Assembly (NCBI GenBank): GCA_963771435.1
Contig: CAVYTF010000009.1
Span: forward strand, 248,001 to 312,000
Source: CAVYTF01 sp963771435
GTDB taxonomy: Bacteria > Bacteroidota > Bacteroidia > Chitinophagales > Chitinophagaceae
DNA length: 64,000 nt
Direction of reading: 5' to 3'
A program made the translations under genes and the position numbers. Each line of letters begins with the position of its first letter. The stretch's first letter is position 1. The notes under the pieces were generated by a model, which saw only the letters and a program-made list of their open reading frames with translations, did no database searches and was not told the DNA's origin. Positions 56,467 to 64,000 of this stretch are shown here, in pieces.

Positions 56467-57475
56467 CGAGCCTTACGGTAACAGCAACCGGCGTGAACAA
56501 GGTATATGACGGCACCACGGCCGCCACGGTAACCTTAAGCGACAACAGGGCAGCAGGTGATAATATAACTGACGCGTATACAACAGCAAGCTTTAGCGAT
56601 AAGAATGTAGGCAACGGCAAGACAGTAAGCGTGAGCGGTATCAGCATCAGCGGGCCTGACGCAGGTAACTATACGCTGAACAATACAACTGCAACAACGA
56701 CTGCCAATATCACAGCCGTGACCCTTACTGTAACAGCAACCGGAGTAAACAAGGTATATGACGGCACCACAGCTGCCACGGTAACCTTAAATGACAATAG
56801 GGCAGCAGGGAATAATATAACAGACAACTACACCAGTGCAAGCTTCAGCGACAAGAATGTCGGCAACGGCAAGGCGGTGAGCGTGAGCGGTATCAGCATC
56901 AGCGGGCCTGACGCAGGCAACTATACGCTGAGCAATACAACTGCAACGACGACAGCCAACATCACCGCAGCGAGCCTGACAGTAACAGCCACAGGCGTTA
57001 ACAAAGTGTATGACGGCACCACAGCCGCCACAGTAACCTTAAGCGACAACAGGGCAGCGGGAGATAATATAACAGACAACTACACCAGTGCAAGCTTTAG
57101 CGATAAGAACGTAGGCAATGGCAAGGCGGTTAGCGTGAGTGGTATCAGCATCAGCGGGCCTGACGCAGGCAACTATACGCTGAGCAATACAACTGCAACG
57201 ACGACAGCCAACATCACCGCAGCGAGCCTGACAGTAACAGCCACAGGCGTTAACAAAGTATATGACGGGACCACAGCTGCCACGGTAACCTTAAGTGACA
57301 ATAGGGTAGCAGGCGATAATATAACAGACAATTACACCAGTGCAAGCTTTAGCGATAAGAATGTAGGCAACGGCAAGACGGTTAGCGTGAGCGGTATCAG
57401 CATCAGCGGGCCTGACGCAGGGAACTATACGCTGAGCAATACAACTGCAACGACAACCGCTAATATCACAGCAGC
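56467..57475 (+). repeat. Four 252-bp repeats coding YDG/MBG-type domains
   Basis: Units starting CGAGCCT(G/T)AC at 56467, about 56719, 56971 and 57223 recur at exactly 252 bp (84 residues), each with VNKVYDGTTAATVTL and SISGPDAGNYTL. Copies 3 and 4 are nearly identical. A diverged unit precedes them at about 56210. Confidence 0.9.
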
Positions 57476-58434
57476 GAGCTTAACCATTACGGCCAACAAC
57501 ATCACCAAGTGTAACGGAGCGACGTATACGTTTGCAGGCACCGAGTTCACTACAAGCGGCCTACAGGGCAGTGACGCAGTAAGCAGTGTGACGTTAAGCA
57601 GCACAGGAGCAGCAGCAGGCGCAGCAGCAGGGCCATACAGCATTACCCCAAGTGCAGCAGTGGGCACAGGGTTGGCCAATTACACTATCGGTTATGTGAA
57701 CGGCACGATGACGGTAGAAGCACCTATAGCAGTAACACTTACCCAGGTGAACCCTGACTGCCATGGCAACCCCGGCTCACTGACGACGAACACAGTAACA
57801 GGCGGCACATCGCCGTATACTTACAAAGTAAATCCGGGAGCATTTAACCCATCAGGGACATATGTAAGCAACCCGCTGTTTGGTTCATTAAGCACAGGAG
57901 GTTATACCTACGCAGTAAAAGACGTGTATGGCTGTATCGGTACACAGGGGGCAATACTTAGCCCACTGACAAAGGAACCGGTACTTATCAATAGCGCCAC
58001 AGCCCCGGCCTCAGTAGCAATATGCTATGGAGGCACGACGACCATTACAACTAATGCGGCAGGCGGTAACCCGGCGTTCACATATACGCTGAACACCAAT
58101 GGCACGAACGGCACAGCACAGCAGGCAGCAAACCGTTACTTCCAGGTAGGAGCGGGTAGCTATTATATAATTGTAACAGACAGCCATGGCTGCACTTATA
58201 ATACAGATACTATCTCTGTAACCCAGCCTTCAACGGCATTAAGCTTTACTTCAACAGTAACGACAAGCATAGTAAGCTGTACGAGCAGTTCATCCACGAT
58301 AAAAGTGACGGCAGCAGGAGGTTACAGCAGCAGCTATACCTACAGCGACAATAACGGCAGCAGCTACCAGGCAGGCAACAGCTTTGCAGGGCTTGCACCA
58401 ACAGTACAGACGGTGTATAACCTTGTGGTAAAAG

Positions 58435-59964
58435 ATGCCAACGGATGCACAGCAAACGGTCAATGCGACAGTACAGGCGGTATCACAGTATGTGCTGAGC
58501 TCTTCAGCTATAACGGGCAATACACAAGCCTGCTATGGGGGTACAACAACAATTACTACCACACCATCAGGCGGGACACCACCCTACCTGTACAGCCTTG
58601 ACAACGGCAGCTTTGTATCCAGTTCACAGCGCTACTTTGCTACAGTGACACCGGGAAGCCATACTATAACAGTAAAAGACAATATAGGCTGTACTTATAC
58701 ACCACCTGCAATAGTTATCACACAGCCATCAGCAGCGGTAAGCTTTACGGCAGCCACAACGAATGCGAACTGTGCGAGCAGCACAGGCAGCATCACGATA
58801 ACAGCAGCAGGAGGCTACGGAGGCTACAGCTACAGTGTGAACAACGGCAGCACCTACCAGTCATCCAACAGCTTTACGGGGCTTGGAGCAGGGACGTATA
58901 ACATAGTAGTAAAAGACATGAACGGATGCACAGCATACAGCACAGCTACAGTGAAAGCGCCAACGTTCACTACCTCAGCGATCACGGGGAACTTGAAGGT
59001 ATGTTACGGAGCGACCACTTCTATATCTACGGTACCGTCCGGCGGCGTATCACCATATACGTACAGCCTGAATGCTACCAATAACTTTGTGAGCAGCGCC
59101 AACCGTTACTTCACAGTAGGAGCGGGTACAGATTCTATCACGGTAATGGATAACGCAGGATGCAAGGTGACGACGGCACCTGCAACGGTGACGCAGCCAT
59201 CAGCAGCGGTAAGCTTCACAACAGTGCAGGGCGGACAGGGCTGTACAGGCAATGCAGGTATAGTGATAACAGCAGCAGGTGGTTATGGCCATTACAGCTA
59301 CAGCGATAATGGAGGAAGCAGCTACCAGGCAGAGAACAACAGCTTCAGCGGGTTATCCTACGGTAACTATACGGTAGCGGTAAAAGATACGAACGGCTGT
59401 GCAGCGCCGACATCGGTGGTGAAATTAAGTGCACTGAGCTCATCGGCCATACAGGGAACGCTGACGGTATGTCCCGGCGGCACGACGACGATCTATACGA
59501 TCCCTTCAGGCGGGGTAGCGCCATATTCCTATAACCTTGACAGTTCAGTGTTTGTTCCGAGCAGCGAACGTTATTTCAGCGTACCTGCGGGAGTGCATAC
59601 GATAACGGTGAAGGATAACCTGAGCTGTACCTATACACCTGCGGCGGTAACAGTTACATCGATGAGCTGTATGGGGCTTGTTGAAGGCGGGGGAGAGCAG
59701 AAGGTACAATCAGCATCATCAATGTTTGCAGCGCATTTATCACCTAACCCAACGCAGTCAACCTTCCATTTGCAGATGGAGAGCAGCAGCAGGGAAGAGG
59801 TAGAGCTGACGGTGACAAATATGCAGGGAGTGAAAGTGTATGAAGGCAGGGGAGGGGTAGGCAACCTGTATGAGTTCGGGTCAGGCTTTACAAGCGGTAT
59901 GTATATATTGCAGATAAGGCAGGGCAATGAGGTGCATACGGTTAAGCTGGTGAAGGGGAACTAG
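58435..59964 (+). pseudogene. Giant T9SS adhesin, C-terminal piece
   Basis: A 509-residue frame; only the part from about residue 20 (SSSAITGNTQACYGG) belongs to the protein, the earlier codons being out of frame. It carries four SprB-like repeats of about 95-100 residues (CYGGTTTITTTPSGGTPPY, CYGATTSISTVPSGG, CPGGTTTIYTIPSGG) and a T9SS sorting domain (LSPNPTQSTFHLQM to VKLVKGN). So the intact protein, about 3,427 codons from 49683, would be exported by T9SS and anchored on the surface. Confidence 0.83.
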
Positions 59965-59999
59965 AGTAATTGATAATTTATAATTGACAATTGATAATG

Positions 60000-60030
60000 A
60001 AGGCCATCCTGAGAGGGGTGGCCTTTTGTT
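60000..60030 (+). terminator. Rho-independent terminator after the giant adhesin
   Basis: AAGGCCAT (60000-60007) pairs with GTGGCCTT (60018-60025; one G-U) and is followed by TTGTTTG. It is 36 bp after the stop codon. Confidence 0.7.
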
Positions 60031-60089
60031 TGTGGTAGTGATGAGTGTCAGGATAGCAGAGTTAGTAGTATGGAGGCGGGATAGCTGTG

Positions 60090-60292
60090 ATGGCTTTGAG
60101 TGGGGGTTGAGTGGGCTTTACCACGGCTTTAGGTGGGCTTTGAGCGGATCAGGGTCTCTATAAGGTCTCTATAATGTCTCTATAAGGTCTCTATAAGGTC
60201 TCTGTAAGGGTGTGGAAATAGTGGTTGGGAAGGGGAGAAAGGAAAGATTGTTGGCAATTTAGGCTAAAGTTGGTGGGCGGCAAAATATTTAT
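60090..60292 (+). repeat. Dispersed composite repeat, copy 3 (diverged)
   Basis: GGGCTTTGAG and GGCTTTAGGTGGG units, then five CTCTATAAGGT-like 11-bp units (two with one substitution), and a tail ending GTTGGTGGGCGGCAAAATA like copy 2. It fills half of the 411-bp gap before the response regulator gene; the rest is GT-rich simple sequence (TTGTAGTTTGTGG). Confidence 0.85.
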
Positions 60293-60375
60293 TAGACTTT
60301 TTTATACGCGGGATGGTTGTTGTTGGTTTGTAGTTTGTGGTTTGTAGTCTTTAGTTTGTGGTTGGTGGGGAGAGG

Positions 60376-61014
60376 TTAGAGAATTTGCTTTTCGATGGCT
60401 TTGATGACGGCTTCAACTACGGAGTTTACCTGTAATTTTTCGTAGATGTGCTGGATGTGGGTGTTTACGGTGGGCAGGGAAATGAAGCAACGGCTGGCTA
60501 TCATTTTGTAGCTGAGGCCCTGGACCAAAAGGGCGAGTATCTCCAGTTCCCTTGCTGTTAGTTTAAAGTCTATGGCGGGTGCCTTGTGGTTTTGGAGGTT
60601 TACGAGGCGGAGGACCTGGCGGGCTACACTGGGTGTCATTGGGGCGCCGCCCTCCAATACTTCAAAAATGGCTTTTATGAGTTCGTGGGGCTGGGCTTTT
60701 TTGAGTATGTAACCGTCTGCACCGGCACAGATGCTTGCAAATATTTTATTGTCTTCTTCAAATACTGTTTGCATGAGTACTTTTAGACCGGGATATTTTT
60801 TACGGAGGATAATAACGCCTTCAATGCCGTTGACATTGGGCATGTCAATATCCATCAATACTACATCAGGCATGCTTTCGGCAACATCTTCGAGGACATT
60901 GCTGCAATCCCTGTAAACGCCTGAGCAAATGAGGCCGTCGGTGAGGTTTAAGAGCATTTGCAAGCCTTCCCTGCGGTTATCATTATCATCAAACACTACA
61001 ACTCTTTTGTCCAT
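60376..61014 (-). CDS. LuxR/NarL-family response regulator
   Basis: A 212-residue regulator from the ATG at 61014 (an ATG at 61035 would add seven residues; the receiver fold starts MDKRVVVFDDN, so the later start fits better). The receiver domain has the acidic pocket (FDDND), the phosphorylation aspartate in VVLMDIDMPNVNG, and the lysine in GYILKKA. The C-terminal LuxR-type helix-turn-helix reads LTARELEILALLVQGLSYKMIA and TVNTHIQHIYEKL. It binds DNA when phosphorylated, with the sensor kinase 45 bp upstream as likely partner. Confidence 0.92.
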   Translation of the reverse strand: MDKRVVVFDDNDNRREGLQMLLNLTDGLICSGVYRDCSNVLEDVAESMPDVVLMDIDMPNVNGIEGVIILRKKYPGLKVLMQTVFEEDNKIFASICAGADGYILKKAQPHELIKAIFEVLEGGAPMTPSVARQVLRLVNLQNHKAPAIDFKLTARELEILALLVQGLSYKMIASRCFISLPTVNTHIQHIYEKLQVNSVVEAVIKAIEKQIL

Positions 61015-61059
61015 AAAGCAAATATCACTCAACAAAAAGTAAATGCGTATCGTGAATTA

Positions 61060-64000
61060 TCATGATTTTTTAAGGCGAACCTTTAAAATGACAGAAGTGC
61101 CTTTTCCTTCTTCCGAAGCAATATCCAGCAGCCCTTTTATTTCTGCCGCACGGTTTTTCATGTTGATGATGCCGTTGCCTCCAAAAGACCGGTTTGCGGC
61201 GGTTGACAGGCTTGTGCGCGTGTCAAAGCCTTTGCCATCGTCTTTGATATTCATCTGAAGTATATGGTGTCCGGTTGTAAATTCTATCCAAAGGTTTTTG
61301 CATGCAGCATATTTTGCCGCATTGTTGACGGCTTCTTTAAATACGAGGTAAATGTTTTTTCGCTGTGCCATATCCAGCGGAAGGGAAGGGAGGTTTTTGT
61401 TCTCCGTAAAGTGGAGTTCTATGTTTTGTGACTCAGTTAATTGTACTGCAAAATTGCGCATACGGTTGGCCAGGTTGTCCATCCCATCATTTCGTGTGTT
61501 AATTGCCCAAACAATATCGCTTATGGCTTCCATCATTTCGGAGGTATTGGCATTTATTTTTGACAAAATACTATGGGCTTCCTCGTTCCTGTTCATAAGC
61601 TTTTGGGCTGATGCGCCATAGAGGGAGATGCTGCTAAGGGTGCTGCCTATTTCATCATGCAGGTCGCCGGCTATGCGATTGCGAAGCCTTTCCAGCTTTA
61701 TAACCTGGTTTATCCTGAAACGGTAGAGCGAATAGACAGCTATAATGCCAATTAATAATACTAATGCCGCGAACCAGTAGGTTTGGTACCAGTAAGGCAG
61801 CACTACCACCTGTATGGAAATGCCGTTGCTGTTCCATACGCCATCGCTGTTTGTTGCTGTCGCCTGGAATGTATAGGCGCCGGGTGAAAGATTTGTATAG
61901 GTGGCTTCGTTTTTATTGGTTGGCTCTGTCCAGTTCCTGTCGAAGCCGCCCAGGCGGTATTTGTAAAATTTCTTTTGGTTGCTGCGGTATTCGAGAGAAG
62001 CAAAGCTGATGGTGAACATGTTTTGGCCGGGGTGGAGCGTGATGGTTTTGGCATAGCTGATGGGTGCTGAAAGAATATTGCTGTCCCGCTTCCAGTTAAC
62101 GGGCCTGTTGGAAATAGAAAGCGCTGTAAAAACAACGGGTACCGGATCCTGTTTTTGTAGAACTGTTGCCGGATCAAAAACGGTAAATCCCTCTACCCCG
62201 CCAAACAGCAGTTCGCCGTTCTTTAATTTCATAAACTGGAAGTGATTGAATTCATCGCCGGACAAACCATCTTCCTGCGAAAAATTCCGGAAAGCATCTT
62301 TCAGCCCCACACCCTTCCTCTCTCCAATAGAGAGGGGGTTAAAACAACTTAACCCTTTGTTGGTGCTCAGCCATAAATTACCCGCTTTATCAGGCAGTAT
62401 GCCATATACTACATTATTGGGTAAGCCGTCTGCTATAGTGTAGTGTTTTATACATTTACCGGTAAGCATATCAAATTTATCAAAGCCGTTACCGTTGGTA
62501 CCCAGCCATATATAGCGTTCCGGCTCTGCAGGGTCAACGCAAAGCGTGTAAAGCCAATCGGTACTAATACTAGTGCTATCCCCGTTCCTGTGCAGCCAGT
62601 GTTTCCATTTGTTATTGGCAAAATCAAAGCTGTATAAACCATGAACAGTAGCAAGCCAAAATACCTGATGCGCATCCTGCCACCATTGCATTATATAGCT
62701 ATTACCCCACCATTTGTCATCGGACGGGAGTTGCCAGGATGCTAAGGGTTTTCCTGTTTGTTTACTTATTTGATAAATCATTAACCGTTTGGCTTTATCG
62801 CTGGCAGATATCCAAAGCCTGTCCTGCGGATCATTATAAATGGATGATTGCAAAGTGAAATTATCAGGCAGCCCTGGCCACCGGGAAATTATTTTAGTTG
62901 CGGGATCAAAGCTGATAAGCCTGTTCTCATCCGTTGTTCTTAAATTGCCATACATCCAAAAAATACCGCGTTTGTCCTGTGTTATTTGATCATAATCAAA
63001 AGCATAAAATTCTCTTATTCTGCGTGGTAAGGTATCATAACCAGCATTAAGCTTTGTAAAATAAATATCAGTAGCCGTTTGATAGCTGCTATAACTGGTA
63101 AAATGCTGCTTAAGCAAGTCAGACCTCAGGGCTCCCCAGCCACTGCTGCCAAACCAACTGATGCCACCTGCATCCCTGAAAGGGGCACTATAGTTAAAAC
63201 ACATGTTTGGAATTTGCTGTTGCATGTCCCATTTGGAGACCGTTTTTGAGTAATAATTAAAAACAAACAAATCTTTGTCATTATTAAAAAGAAAAATGCT
63301 ATCACTAAAACAGTTCAGGGTCTTTGGGTGGGTTTTAATAGATGCGGGGAATTTTATTGTTGAAACAATTTTACTTTCCTGTTCATCAAATTCTGATAAA
63401 TTATTATTGCTGAAAATGAGAAGGCGCCCCGGTGAATGGATAACAGGCGCCATTGCAACATTGGCGGCTGATACAGCATTTAAACCCATTGTATGAAAAC
63501 TATATCCCTTTACCTGCCAGCTTTTAAAATTATTAACGGGTAAGTAATGCAAGACCGTATCGCTTAAAACTGCCCAAAAAGAACAATCGGGCATCCATGT
63601 TTTTATAACCGGATCTGAAGGCGTTACTTTATAAGCTTTGTTTTTTTGTACAGCATCGTAACTGAACAGTAGTTGTATATTTTCGTTGATATGCGCCGTA
63701 TCATTTAGCAGGTTCACAGGCTTTACAGCATATATCAAAATATCGTTGAACGTGTTCATTAGCAATTTATCGCCACAAACCAGTAAGCTGATCCTGCTGA
63801 GTTCTGTTTTTACCGGAGTGGGATAAAAACGCTCTGTTTTTTTATCAAACAAATACAAGCCTTTGTGGCTGGTTGCCACCCAAAAATTGCCATACTGATC
63901 TTCTGCCAGCTCTGAAACAGAATTTTCGGGTAAGGAATATTTATCGTCAGGATCATTGCGATAAACAGTAATGCTGTACCCATCGTATTTGTTTAGCCCA
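61060..64000 (-). CDS. Propeller-type sensor histidine kinase (N-terminus cut by window edge)
   Basis: The reverse strand is open from 61060 to the edge, over 980 residues; the frame continues upstream of the GTG at 63879 with GLNKYDGYSITVYRNDPD, typical of the first two-component propeller repeats, so the start lies outside. Order: periplasmic beta-propeller (repeats such as DKAGNLWLSTNKGLSCF), a Y_Y_Y domain (FYKYRLGGFDRNWTE), one membrane helix (YWFAALVLLIGIIAVYSLY), a HisKA_3 dimerisation domain with the phosphorylated histidine in AGDLHDEIGSTLSSI, and HATPase_c with EAVNNAAKYA, DDGKGFD and GNGIINMKNRA. It would sense an extracellular cue and pass phosphate to the downstream regulator. 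Confidence 0.93.
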   Translation of the reverse strand, partial: GLNKYDGYSITVYRNDPDDKYSLPENSVSELAEDQYGNFWVATSHKGLYLFDKKTERFYPTPVKTELSRISLLVCGDKLLMNTFNDILIYAVKPVNLLNDTAHINENIQLLFSYDAVQKNKAYKVTPSDPVIKTWMPDCSFWAVLSDTVLHYLPVNNFKSWQVKGYSFHTMGLNAVSAANVAMAPVIHSPGRLLIFSNNNLSEFDEQESKIVSTIKFPASIKTHPKTLNCFSDSIFLFNNDKDLFVFNYYSKTVSKWDMQQQIPNMCFNYSAPFRDAGGISWFGSSGWGALRSDLLKQHFTSYSSYQTATDIYFTKLNAGYDTLPRRIREFYAFDYDQITQDKRGIFWMYGNLRTTDENRLISFDPATKIISRWPGLPDNFTLQSSIYNDPQDRLWISASDKAKRLMIYQISKQTGKPLASWQLPSDDKWWGNSYIMQWWQDAHQVFWLATVHGLYSFDFANNKWKHWLHRNGDSTSISTDWLYTLCVDPAEPERYIWLGTNGNGFDKFDMLTGKCIKHYTIADGLPNNVVYGILPDKAGNLWLSTNKGLSCFNPLSIGERKGVGLKDAFRNFSQEDGLSGDEFNHFQFMKLKNGELLFGGVEGFTVFDPATVLQKQDPVPVVFTALSISNRPVNWKRDSNILSAPISYAKTITLHPGQNMFTISFASLEYRSNQKKFYKYRLGGFDRNWTEPTNKNEATYTNLSPGAYTFQATATNSDGVWNSNGISIQVVVLPYWYQTYWFAALVLLIGIIAVYSLYRFRINQVIKLERLRNRIAGDLHDEIGSTLSSISLYGASAQKLMNRNEEAHSILSKINANTSEMMEAISDIVWAINTRNDGMDNLANRMRNFAVQLTESQNIELHFTENKNLPSLPLDMAQRKNIYLVFKEAVNNAAKYAACKNLWIEFTTGHHILQMNIKDDGKGFDTRTSLSTAANRSFGGNGIINMKNRAAEIKGLLDIASEEGKGTSVILKVRLKKS

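Larger units (their letters stand above)
50976..58601 (+). pseudogene. Giant T9SS adhesin, central piece
   Basis: A 2541-residue piece in the same frame as the N-terminal one. Order: rest of repeat 1 and two near-identical fibronectin-like repeats (to about residue 440), an Ig-like unit (CATPGAPTSLSL), a second glycine-rich module (about 570-810), another Ig-like unit, a G8/beta-helix-like region (NWSTAAWSAGHAPLPCEDAVIIL, then many GTLTNNGGTF ladders, about 930-1700), five YDG/MBG-type repeats with KVYDGTT (about 1750-2170), an MBG-like domain, and SprB-like repeats (CYGGTTTITTNAAGG). The frame is lost near 58495, where one extra base shifts into the C-terminal piece. Surface adhesin or gliding-type filament by analogy with SprB. 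Confidence 0.82.

Overview
The window reads as a chromosomal segment of a Bacteroidota bacterium, most likely of the Chitinophagales (Chitinophagaceae-like). Evidence: several large secreted proteins end in a type IX secretion (T9SS) sorting domain with a YPNP/FPNP motif; SprB-like, YDG/MBG and LamG modules are present; there is a DUF3078 protein, a propeller/Y_Y_Y sensor kinase, and promoter-like TAnnTTTG motifs. Base composition is moderately AT-rich. Taxonomy is inferred from gene content only.

Layout. 0-5.3 kb: end of a DUF3078 gene and a minus-strand moxR / DUF58 / membrane protein / VWA (BatA-like) operon, interrupted by a four-helix-bundle gene and a 41-bp tandem repeat. 5.6-8.2 kb: a Tat-exported phospholipase C. 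8.2-11.6 kb: an AT-rich two-gene operon, a radical SAM protein followed by a protein fusing a methyltransferase-like domain to an SF1 (UvrD-type) helicase; this looks horizontally acquired. 11.7-20.5 kb: core genes, namely tRNA-Leu(UAG), trigger factor, two different ClpP subunits, ClpX, then an MFS permease with a trehalase.

20.8-34.3 kb is the most unusual part: about thirteen minus-strand genes, mostly unknown membrane or exported proteins, plus a GH25 muramidase, an LCAT-like lipase and an M19-type dipeptidase. Seven of these otherwise unrelated genes are immediately preceded by the same short DNA element (nine copies): a hairpin with conserved loop GCCGAAAA, whose stem changes in a compensatory way, followed by AGAGTAGGCAAA and the start codon. 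It could be a shared structured 5' leader (the loop GCC can pair with the downstream GGC as a pseudoknot) or a cassette junction. The cluster is bordered and split by arrays of short palindromes with 21-23 bp period.

34.7-49.2 kb: a secreted protein, a GH13 amylase, an LRR T9SS protein, an arginase-family protein, an IS110-family element with a candidate bridge RNA, two tandem LamG-T9SS paralogues, a small secreted protein and a YadA-head-like/glycine-rich surface protein. 49.7-60.0 kb: one giant T9SS adhesin of about 3,400 codons, read here as three pieces. 60.4-64 kb: a LuxR-type response regulator and its propeller sensor kinase.

Two cautions. At least five long genes carry single-base frameshifts and one an in-frame stop, several of them in short homopolymers, so sequencing error must be separated from real decay. 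A dispersed composite repeat (AAAGCCCAC units plus 11-bp TCTCTATAAGG units) occurs three times, two copies sharing a 67-bp identical stretch in inverted orientation.
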